From the NCBI GenBank assembly GCA_963734725.1, contig CAVTIX010000019.1, positions 124,001 through 188,000 on the forward strand: a stretch of 64,000 nucleotides of DNA. Reading direction: 5' to 3'. The position numbers were made by a program, and so were the translations under genes. Within the stretch, counting starts at the first letter, position 1. Each line of letters starts with the position of its first letter. This document shows positions 55,017 to 62,388 of the stretch, piece after piece. The DNA comes from DASXKD01 sp963734725 (GTDB lineage Bacteria; Actinomycetota; Actinomycetes; Streptosporangiales; Streptosporangiaceae). The notes beneath the pieces were generated by a model that saw nothing but the letters and a program-made list of their open reading frames with translations, was not told the DNA's origin and made no database searches.

Positions 55017-56236
55017 GAGGCGTAGACGTGCAGCGTGCGGCCCACGTCGTCGAGCATGCCGCGCAGCGTGTCATAGTCCGGGTGCTTCATCCGCACGTAG
55101 GCGTTGGCCATGTACCCGGCCTCGACCCCCTGGGTGGGCGTGCCCGGCGGCGGCAGGTGCGCGTCGATGACCCACTCGCCGTACCGCTGCTGCAGCTCGT
55201 CGACCCCGCTGTAGCCGGAAATAGAACCGTCCTGCGACGGCCGCAGGGCCACGATCCCGCTGGCGTACCGCCGCGACGGCACCGCGCTGACCCCGCCGTG
55301 CACGATGGCGTCCGCCCAGGCCCGGTACAGGTCCATGTCGTTGCCCGCCGAGTACAGGTCCCAGGCCCCCACGCCGGGCGGCCGGCAGCCGATCTCGGAG
55401 AACCGCAGCCCCTTCGGCCCGAAGAACCACTCCATGTGCGTGGCCGAGGTGCCGATGCCCAGCGCGCCGATCACCCGCTGGCCCATCTCGCGCAGCTCGC
55501 CGTACTCCGGCGCGGTATCCACGCGGTTGGTGGAGACGAACTGCGGGGAGATCCACCGGGTGCGCATCGCCTCGAGCACGTTCGGGTAGTAGTGCGAGAC
55601 GAAATCCACCGATACCCGGCCGTCCACGGTGATCGTGTCGTAGAAGCCCTCGTGCCCCTCGACGAACTCCTCCACCGCGATCGAGTCCACGCCCTGCCCG
55701 CCGAACACCCCGAGGGCCTCATCCAGCTCGGCCACCGAATCGACCCGCACCGTGCCCGACGCCCCGGCGCCGCTCCTCGGCTTCAGGATCAGCGGAAACC
55801 CGACCCGTTCGGCAAATTCACGCGCCGACGCCGCCGAATCCACCGCGGCCGAGGCCGCCGTCGGCACCCCCACGGACCGCAGTGCCTCCTTCATCGACGG
55901 CTTGTCCCGGCACAGCCAGGCCGTCCGCACCGACGTGCCCGGGATCGTGCAGGCCTCGCGGACCTGCGCGGCCGCCATGGTGTGCGCCTCGATGGTGGCC
56001 TCGAGCCGGTCCACCCACAGCTTGTCCTGCACCCAGCGGACCGCCTGGGTCAGCGCGGCCACGTCGGTCACCGACGAGACCCGCTCGTAGTGGTGCAGCC
56101 AGCCCTTCAGGTCATCGTCGAACGACTCGACCCCGTACTCGCCGATGCCGATCACCGTCGCGCCCGCCTCGGCCAGCGCCCGGGCGAACTGCCGCTGGTT
56201 GGACGGGAAGAACGGCTCGACGAACACAACGTTCAT
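55013..56236 (-). CDS. ATP-grasp ligase A
   Basis: A 407-residue ATP-grasp protein. The N-terminal Rossmann-like domain begins MNVVFVEPFFPSNQRQFARALAEAG. The lysine for ATP lies in GFPLILKPRSGAGASGTV, an acidic loop in VEEFVEGHEGFYDT, and the metal site in LRFSEIGCRPPGVGAWD. Such enzymes join a carboxylate to an amine or thiol using ATP, as in dipeptide ligases. It is transcribed leftward with the S51-like gene, and divergent from ligases B and C across only about 34 bases. Start ATG 56236; ATG 56245 is possible. Confidence 0.82.
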   Translation of the reverse strand: MNVVFVEPFFPSNQRQFARALAEAGATVIGIGEYGVESFDDDLKGWLHHYERVSSVTDVAALTQAVRWVQDKLWVDRLEATIEAHTMAAAQVREACTIPGTSVRTAWLCRDKPSMKEALRSVGVPTAASAAVDSAASAREFAERVGFPLILKPRSGAGASGTVRVDSVAELDEALGVFGGQGVDSIAVEEFVEGHEGFYDTITVDGRVSVDFVSHYYPNVLEAMRTRWISPQFVSTNRVDTAPEYGELREMGQRVIGALGIGTSATHMEWFFGPKGLRFSEIGCRPPGVGAWDLYSAGNDMDLYRAWADAIVHGGVSAVPSRRYASGIVALRPSQDGSISGYSGVDELQQRYGEWVIDAHLPPPGTPTQGVEAGYMANAYVRMKHPDYDTLRGMLDDVGRTLHVYAS

Positions 56237-56270
56237 GTCTGGCATCGTAACCGGAGGGTACGTTCTTCCC

Positions 56271-57491
56271 ATGGTGGTCGCCGGGTTCGTCGCGCCTTAT
56301 CTGCTCGACACCACGACGCGGTTCGTGGAGGCCGCGGCGCGCCTGCCGGACGTGCGGACGGCCCTGATCACCTGCGAGCCCGAGGACCGGCTGCCGCCCC
56401 CGCTCAGGCAGCACCTGGCCGGGCACTGGCGGATCGACGACCCGCTCGACCCCGGCCAGATCGCCGCCGCGGTGCAGGGCCTGTCCCGCCAGCTCGGCCA
56501 GGTGGAGCGGCTGCTGGCCGTCCTGGAGCAGCTGCAGGTCCCGCTGGCCCAGGTGCGGGAGCACCTCGGCATCCCCGGCATGGACCCGGTCACGGCGAAC
56601 AACTTCCGCGACAAGGCGCAGATGAAGACGGTGCTGCGGGCGGCCGGCGTCCCGTGCGCCCGGCACAAGCTGGCCGTCTCGCCGGCTGACGCGATCGAAT
56701 TCGCCGAACGGGTGGGTTTCCCGCTGGTCGTCAAGCCGCCTGCCGGAGCCGGGGCGAAGAGCACCTTCCGCCTCGACGCTCCCGCCGACCTGAACGCCTG
56801 GCTGGAGGCGGTGCCCCCGATGCCGGACCGGCCCGCGCAGATCGAGGAGTTCCTCACCGGCGACGAGGGCTCCTACGACAGCGTGATGGTGGACGGGCAG
56901 GTCGTCTGGGACTCGGTCTCGAACTACCTGCCGACCCCGCTCGAGGTGCTGCGCAACCCGTGGATGCAGTGGGTGGTGCTGCTGCCGCGCGACATTACCG
57001 GTCCGCGGTACGCGGGAATCAGGGAGGTCGCGCCGCAGGCGCTGAAGGCGCTCGGGCTCAGCACCGGGCTCAGCCACATGGAGTGGTTCCGCCGCCCGGA
57101 CGGCTCGGTGGCCGTGTCCGAGGTCGGCGCGCGCCCGCCGGGCGCCCAGATCACCTCGATGCTGTGCTACGCGCACGACTTCGACCTGTACACCGCGTGG
57201 GCCGCCCTGATGGTGCACGGCAGCTTCGACCCGCCGCCGCGGAAGTGGGCCGCGGGCACGGTCTACCTGCGCGGGCAGGGCGCCGGGCAGGTGGTCGCCG
57301 TCCACGGCCTCGACGCGCTGCCGGCCGAGGTGACCTCCCTGGTCGTCGACTCGCGGCTGCCCCGGGCAGGCCAGCCGTCCTCGGGCAGCTACGAGGGCGA
57401 CGGCTACATCACCATCAGGCACCCGGACACCGAGGTGGTCACCGCCGCGCTGAAGAAGCTGGTCAGCACCGTCCGGGTGGAGCTCGGTTGA
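56271..57491 (+). CDS. ATP-grasp ligase B
   Basis: A 406-residue paralogue of ligase A. It starts MVVAGFVAPYLLDTTTRFVEAAARLPDV; FRDKAQMKTVLRAAGVPCARHKL and GFPLVVKPPAGAGAKSTF hold the ATP-binding residues; IEEFLTGDEGSYDSVMVDG and VAVSEVGARPPGAQITSML hold the metal-binding residues. GGAGGGT lies 11 bases before ATG 56271. Its stop overlaps the TTG start of ligase C (TTGA), so B and C are coupled. The substrate domain differs clearly from ligase A in its N-terminal third, suggesting a different substrate. Confidence 0.85.
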   Translation: MVVAGFVAPYLLDTTTRFVEAAARLPDVRTALITCEPEDRLPPPLRQHLAGHWRIDDPLDPGQIAAAVQGLSRQLGQVERLLAVLEQLQVPLAQVREHLGIPGMDPVTANNFRDKAQMKTVLRAAGVPCARHKLAVSPADAIEFAERVGFPLVVKPPAGAGAKSTFRLDAPADLNAWLEAVPPMPDRPAQIEEFLTGDEGSYDSVMVDGQVVWDSVSNYLPTPLEVLRNPWMQWVVLLPRDITGPRYAGIREVAPQALKALGLSTGLSHMEWFRRPDGSVAVSEVGARPPGAQITSMLCYAHDFDLYTAWAALMVHGSFDPPPRKWAAGTVYLRGQGAGQVVAVHGLDALPAEVTSLVVDSRLPRAGQPSSGSYEGDGYITIRHPDTEVVTAALKKLVSTVRVELG

Positions 57492-58704
57492 ACGTGCTGA
57501 TGATCTCGCCCGGCTATCCAGCGGAGATGGCCTTCTTCACCCGCGGCCTGAGCCAGGCCGGCGTGACCGTCATCGGCCTGGGCGACCAGTCGCCTGACGC
57601 GCTCCCGCCGGAGGCCAAGGCGGCCCTGGACCACTACGTCCAGACCGGCTCGCTGGCCGCCGAGGAGCACGTCGTCGGGACCGTGCGCGGGCTGGCCAAG
57701 CACGTGCGCATCGACCAGGTCGAGTGCCTGTGGGAGCCGTACATGGTGCTGGCCGCGCGGCTCCGCGAGGACCTGGGCCTGCCCGGCCTGACCGTGGCGC
57801 AGACCGTGCCGTTCCGGGACAAGGAGCAGATGAAGCAGCTGCTCGACGCGGCCGGGCTGCGCACCCCCTGGCACATGGCCGCCCGGACGGTCGCCGAGGT
57901 CTGGGCGGCCGCCGAACGGGTCGGCTATCCGCTCATCGTCAAGCCGATCGACGGGGCCGGGTCGGCGGACACCTACCGGGCCGATTCGGCCACCGAGCTC
58001 GACGCCATCCTCCCCATGGTCAGGCACGTGCCGCAGGTCAGCGTGGAGGAGTTCGTCGACGCCGAGGAGTTCACCTACGACACCATCTGCGCGGGCGGGA
58101 ACGTCCTGGTGGAGAACATCTGCCAGTACCACCCGCGCCCGCTGCTGACCAAGATCCACGAGTGGGTCAGCCCGGTCACGATGGCGCTCCGCGACCTGGA
58201 CGAGCCCGGGCTGCAGGGCGGCCGCGAGCTCGGCCGCGCCGTGCTGCGGGCGCTCGGGTTCACCGACGGGTTCACCCACATGGAGTGGTACCGCAAGGCC
58301 GACGGCGAGGTGGTGTTCGGCGAGATCGGCGCCCGGCCGCCCGGCGCCCGCACCGTCGACGTGATGAACTACGCCACCGACGCCGACCTGTTCTCCGGCT
58401 GGGCGCACGCCGTCACGCACGGGAGCATCCCGTATCCGGTCGAGCGCAAATACAACGCGGGCAGCATCTTCAAGCGGGCCCAGGGGGCCGGCGGATCACC
58501 CGCTACGAGGGCCTGGACCACCTGCTGGCCGAGTACGGCGACCACGTCGCCGCGATCGACCTGCTCCCGGTCGGCGCGCCGCGGCGGGACTGGCGGGCCA
58601 CCCTGATCGCCGACGGCATGGTGATCGTCCGCCACCCCGAGCTGCCCCAGGCGATGGAGATGGCGCAGCGGTTCGCCGCCGAGCTGCACCTGTTCGCGGG
58701 CTGA
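57488..58704 (+). CDS. ATP-grasp ligase C (frameshifted near the end)
   Basis: Paralogue of about 405 residues: MNVLMISPGYPAEMAFFTRGLSQAG at the N-terminus (TTG start 57488), FRDKEQMKQLLDAAGLRTPWHM, YPLIVKPIDGAGSADTY, EEFVDAEEFTYDTI and VVFGEIGARPPGARTVDVMN. Near 58491 one base is missing (AQGAG to RITRYEG); the second frame then reads to the stop at 58704. N-terminal sequence is closer to ligase A than to B. It is followed after 23 bases by a dipeptidase gene, suggesting a role in making or recycling a peptide. Confidence 0.82.
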
Positions 58705-58727
58705 GGCCGGGGCGTAACGTCCTGTCC

Positions 58728-60071
58728 ATGACTGTGCGCCTCAGCGACGCCATGCGGCAGGTCCTGCCGTCCGTCCGCGCCGACCTGGAACGGCTGGTGC
58801 GGATCCCGTCGGTGTCGGCGGACCCGGAGGCCGCGCAGCACGTCTGGGCCAGCGCCGCCGCCACCGCGGGGCTGCTCCGCGAGGCGGGCCTGCCCGAGGT
58901 CGACGTGGTGACCGCCGGGGACAGCCGGCCCGCGGTGCTCGGCCACAGGCCGGGCCCGCCCGGCGCCCCCACCGTGCTGCTGTACGCGCACCACGACGTG
59001 CAGCCGCCGGGCGAGGCCGCGGACTGGGACAGCGACCCGTTCGAGCCGGCCGAGCGGGACGGGCGGCTCTACGGGCGCGGCACCGCCGACGACAAGGCGG
59101 GCGTGGCGGTGCACCTGGCCGCGCTCCGGGCTCACGGCGATCAGCTCCCGGTCGGGGTCACCGTGCTGGTCGAGGGCGAGGAGGAGATCGGCTCGCCGGC
59201 CCTGTCCGGGTTCCTGCGCGCCTTCCGGGACTCACTCAAGGCCGACGTGGTGGTGTTCGCCGACGCGGGGAACTGGACCGCGGACGTCCCGGCGCTGACC
59301 ACCTCGCTGCGCGGCGGGACCGCCGTCGTGGTGGAGGTGCGGACGCTGCGCCACGGCGTGCACAGCGGCATGTACGGCGGCCCGGTCCCCGACGCGCTGA
59401 CCGCGCTGTGCCGGATGCTGGCCAGCCTGCACGACGAGAACGGGAACGTGGCGGTCCCCGGCCTGACCCACGGTCACAGGGCCGAGGCCGACCCGCCCGA
59501 CCTGACCGAGGCGCATTTCCGCGCCGAGGCGGGGGTGCTCGACGGGGTGCGGCTGACCGGCACCGGCGCCCTGACCGACCGGCTCTGGGCCGGCCCGGCG
59601 ATCGCCGTGACCGGCATCGACGCGCCGTCGGTGGCGGCCGCGTCCAACACGCTGATCCCGGTGGCGCGGGCCAAGGTGAGCATGCGGGTGGCGCCCGGCG
59701 ACGACGCGGCCGCGGCCCGCGACGCGCTCGTGGCGCACCTCGAGGCGCACGCGCCCTGGGGCGCCCGGGTGAGCGTGCAGCCGGGTGCTGTCGCCGCCCC
59801 GTTCACCGCCCGGTCCGCCGGGCGGGCGTACCGGTGCGCCCGTTCGGCCCTCAACGAGGCCTGGGGGACGGCGGCCGTGGACGCGGGCGCGGGCGGGTCC
59901 ATCCCCTTCGTCACCGCCTACGCCGGCCTCTTCCCGGACGCGGAGATCCTGATCACCGGGGTGGAAGACCCGGGGACGCGGGCCCACGGCAGCAACGAGA
60001 GCCTGCACCTGGTCACCTTCGAGCGGGCCTGCCTGGCCGAGGCCCTGCTGCTGGGCCACCTGGGAGGCTAG
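58728..60071 (+). CDS. M20-family dipeptidase
   Basis: A 447-residue metallopeptidase with metal ligands His in LLYAHHDVQPP, Asp in YGRGTADDKAG, Glu pair in LVEGEEEIGSP, Asp in VVFADAGNW, and a final His in HGSNESLHLVTF. The lid domain spans about 190-330. Relatives hydrolyse dipeptides such as carnosine-like or beta-Ala-containing substrates. It follows ligase C closely and probably belongs to the same operon. Its end overlaps the convergent AhpD-like gene by 4 bases. Confidence 0.9.
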   Translation: MTVRLSDAMRQVLPSVRADLERLVRIPSVSADPEAAQHVWASAAATAGLLREAGLPEVDVVTAGDSRPAVLGHRPGPPGAPTVLLYAHHDVQPPGEAADWDSDPFEPAERDGRLYGRGTADDKAGVAVHLAALRAHGDQLPVGVTVLVEGEEEIGSPALSGFLRAFRDSLKADVVVFADAGNWTADVPALTTSLRGGTAVVVEVRTLRHGVHSGMYGGPVPDALTALCRMLASLHDENGNVAVPGLTHGHRAEADPPDLTEAHFRAEAGVLDGVRLTGTGALTDRLWAGPAIAVTGIDAPSVAAASNTLIPVARAKVSMRVAPGDDAAAARDALVAHLEAHAPWGARVSVQPGAVAAPFTARSAGRAYRCARSALNEAWGTAAVDAGAGGSIPFVTAYAGLFPDAEILITGVEDPGTRAHGSNESLHLVTFERACLAEALLLGHLGG

Positions 60072-60652
60072 GCCGGCCCGCCGACATCGGCGAACAGCGG
60101 CGCGCCCGGCTCCGGCGCGAGCCGGGTCGCCCGGGCGACGTAGGAGATCGCGCGGTACCAGCCGCAGATCAGCAAGGCGTCGACGGCGCCCTCGTCGCCG
60201 ACCCCGGCGACCAGGCTGGTCCAGTCGGCGTCGGACAGGTCGCGGTCGCGGTCCAGCGCGTCGGCCGCACGGAGCACGGCCCGGTCGGCCGGGTCGGTCC
60301 AGCACGGGTCATCCGGGTGCCCGGCGGTCACCGAGCGGACCTGCTCGCCGGACAGGCCGGCCTTGGCCGCGAACACCTGGACGTGCACGCCCCACTCGTA
60401 CTCGGCGCCGCACCGCGCGGTGGTGCGCAGGATGAGCAGCTCCCGGTGGCGCAGGCTCAGGGCGCACCGGCGGGACAGGTAGTACCGGCCCCAGCCGGCC
60501 AGGCCGTGCGCCCGGTCCGGGCGGCGGGCGAACACCCGGAAGATCCCGATCGGCGGCCCGAGCGCCTCGAGCGCGGCGGCGGTCTCCGCGTCGTACGGCG
60601 GCGTCACCGGCGCGACCCGGGGCGGGGTATTCTGGTTCGAATTCCGAAGCAT
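60068..60652 (-). CDS. Carboxymuconolactone decarboxylase/AhpD-like protein
   Basis: A 194-residue helical protein with the CMD-family motif LSLRHRELLILRTTARCGAEYEWGVHVQVFAAKAGLS, where Glu, Trp and His line the active site. The CxxC of true AhpD is absent (only one Cys in CGAEYEW), so it is closer to the decarboxylase-like subgroup. ATG 60652 lies inside a palindrome shared with the divergent HxlR regulator, which probably controls it. Substrate unknown. Confidence 0.82.
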   Translation of the reverse strand: MLRNSNQNTPPRVAPVTPPYDAETAAALEALGPPIGIFRVFARRPDRAHGLAGWGRYYLSRRCALSLRHRELLILRTTARCGAEYEWGVHVQVFAAKAGLSGEQVRSVTAGHPDDPCWTDPADRAVLRAADALDRDRDLSDADWTSLVAGVGDEGAVDALLICGWYRAISYVARATRLAPEPGAPLFADVGGPA

Positions 60653-60683
60653 GACTGCTAGCGTAGCACCTTGTGCTTCGGAA
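60642..60683. promoter_or_regulatory. Nested palindromic operator between CMD and HxlR genes
   Basis: TTCCGAAGCA and TGCTTCGGAA form a perfect 10-bp inverted repeat with 22 bases between. Inside it is a second inverted repeat, TGCTA-GCG-TAGCA. It covers the CMD start codon and lies 36 bases before the regulator start, as expected for an HxlR autoregulatory site. Confidence 0.65.
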
Positions 60684-60719
60684 ATAGAAGCGCAGCTGGT
60701 CACGTGGCAGGAGGTGCGG

Positions 60720-61055
60720 ATGGCTCGGTCGGACACGCCGCTGCCCGGCCGGCCGGTACGGGGGTCCGCCACCGGCCGGCCCGTCATGGCCCTCCTCGAC
60801 CTGCTGGGCCGGCGGTGGGCGCTGCGCGTGCTCTGGGAGCTGCGGGCCGGGCCGGTACCCAGCTTCCGGGAGCTGCAGAGCCGGTGCGGCGGCGTGTCCT
60901 CGAGCGTGCTCACCGACCGGCTCGCCGAGCTGCGCGAGGCCGGCATCGTGGAGCGCGCCGACGACGGGTACCGGCTGTCCGCGCGCGGGGCGGAACTGGC
61001 CGAGGTGGTCATGCTGATGGCCAGGTGGGCCGCGGACTGGCAGCCGCCAGCCTGA
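60720..61055 (+). CDS. HxlR-family transcriptional regulator
   Basis: A 111-residue winged helix protein: VMALLDLLGRRWALRVLWELRAGPVPSFRELQSRCGGVSSSVLTDRLAELREAGIVER, the HxlR helix-turn-helix. The usual N-terminal Cys is absent. ATG 60720 has an AGGAGGT site. It is divergent from the AhpD-like gene, the likely target. Confidence 0.88.
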   Translation: MARSDTPLPGRPVRGSATGRPVMALLDLLGRRWALRVLWELRAGPVPSFRELQSRCGGVSSSVLTDRLAELREAGIVERADDGYRLSARGAELAEVVMLMARWAADWQPPA

Positions 61056-61069
61056 CGGCCACCACCGGA

Positions 61070-61735
61070 TCAGCCGTCGGCGGCCAGGCCCTCGCCGATG
61101 AACGTGAGGGTGAGCTCCTCGAGGCGATGCCGGGTGGCGTCGGGGACGTCGCGCAGCGGGCCCGACCCGGCGAGCACCGCCAGCCCGTGCACCGCGGACC
61201 AGATCGGGTACTCGATGCCGTCGCGGCGCTCCCGGCGGAGCACGCCGGCCTCGACCAGCTCGTCGAGTGCGGTTCGGAGCTGACCCAGCGGCGAGCGATC
61301 CCGCCCGGTGGCGTCGTCTGGGACGCCGTAGGCGTGCTGCTGCGGCACGGCGAACGCGGTCGCGAACAGCCCCGGTTCCTCGCGAGCAAACTCCAGGTAC
61401 GCGGTGCCGATGGCGGCCAGCCGCAGGCCGGCCGCGGCGGGATCACCGTGCCTGCCGCGCACCCGGGCGACGCCGGCGGCCATCCGGTCGGCGAGCTCGC
61501 CCATGGCCGCCGAACAGACCGCGGCGAGGAGCTCGTCACGGTCGGCGAAGTGCCGGTAGGCGGCGTTGGGCACCACGCCCACCATCCGGGTCGCCTCACG
61601 GAGCACCACGGCGTCCGGACCGCCGGCCCGGGCCAGCTCGAGCCCCGCGGCGACCAGGCCCTCGCGGACGGCCCCTCGCGGCCGTCGCCGCCGCTCCGCC
61701 TGGTGGGTCTCCCCTGCTGATCGGCTGGCCGTCAC
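61070..61735 (-). CDS. TetR-family transcriptional regulator
   Basis: A 221-residue TetR protein: AGLELARAGGPDAVVLREATRMVGVVPNAAYRHFADRDELLAAV is the DNA-binding domain (with YRHFADRDELL typical), followed by a ligand-binding helical domain with WSAVHGLAVLAGSGPL. The start GTG 61735 is the first valid codon before the conserved part. It is divergent from the carbonic anhydrase gene, with palindromes between, so it most likely represses that gene or itself. Confidence 0.88.
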   Translation of the reverse strand: MTASRSAGETHQAERRRRPRGAVREGLVAAGLELARAGGPDAVVLREATRMVGVVPNAAYRHFADRDELLAAVCSAAMGELADRMAAGVARVRGRHGDPAAAGLRLAAIGTAYLEFAREEPGLFATAFAVPQQHAYGVPDDATGRDRSPLGQLRTALDELVEAGVLRRERRDGIEYPIWSAVHGLAVLAGSGPLRDVPDATRHRLEELTLTFIGEGLAADG

Positions 61736-61750
61736 GGCGACAGGATAACA

Positions 61751-61795
61751 AAGTGGACAGCGTCCACTTCCTCGATTAATGTGTACAGCGTCCAC
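61751..61795. promoter_or_regulatory. Two TetR operator candidates
   Basis: AAGTGGAC-AGC-GTCCACTT (61751-61769) is a perfect 8-bp palindrome with a 3-base spacer. GTGTAC-AGC-GTCCAC (61781-61795) is a second, imperfect copy, 30 bases from the first. They lie between the TetR and carbonic anhydrase genes. Confidence 0.7.
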
Positions 61796-61812
61796 TAACG
61801 AAGGGAACCAGC

Positions 61813-62352
61813 ATGACCAGGATGAACCCCCTGCTCGAGCGCAACGAGCAGTTCGCCCATGCCTACACCCCCGTGGCCCTCGGCCCGCCCGCCGCGCGGA
61901 TGCTCGTCGTCACCTGCCTCGACCACCGGGTCGACCCCGCGATCGTCCTCGGACTCCGGCTCGGCGACGCTCCCGTCATCCGCAACGCGGGGGGACGCGT
62001 CACCCCGGCCGTCATCGACGACATCGCCTTCCTCGCCTTCCTCGCCGAGCAGCTGTTCGGCGACCAGCTCGCGGCGGACACGCTGTTCGAAGTGGCGGTC
62101 ATCCACCACACGCAGTGCGGAACCGGCCTGCTCGCCGACCCCGGCTTCCGGCACCAGGCCGCCGAGGCGACCGGCCTCGCCGAGGCCGCGCTGGAGGCCT
62201 CCGCGGTCGCCGACCCGCACATCACCGTCAAGGCCGACGTCGAGCGCCTGCTCACCTCGCCCTTGCTCTCGCCGAAGGTGAGCGTCTCCGGCCACGTGTA
62301 CGACATCGCCACCGGACGCGTGACTACTACTGTCGACGCCCGGTACCCGTAG
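61813..62352 (+). CDS. Beta-class carbonic anhydrase
   Basis: A 179-residue enzyme with zinc ligands Cys in VVTCLDHRVD, and His/Cys in VIHHTQCGTGL; the Asp-Arg dyad is in DHRVD and the RNAGGRVTPAV segment follows. It interconverts carbon dioxide and bicarbonate. Start ATG 61813 with GGGA upstream. The adjacent TetR gene and its operators suggest ligand-induced expression. Confidence 0.88.
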   Translation: MTRMNPLLERNEQFAHAYTPVALGPPAARMLVVTCLDHRVDPAIVLGLRLGDAPVIRNAGGRVTPAVIDDIAFLAFLAEQLFGDQLAADTLFEVAVIHHTQCGTGLLADPGFRHQAAEATGLAEAALEASAVADPHITVKADVERLLTSPLLSPKVSVSGHVYDIATGRVTTTVDARYP

Positions 62353-62388
62353 TGATCCCTGCTGGCTTCAATTCATCCGGTACCGCGC

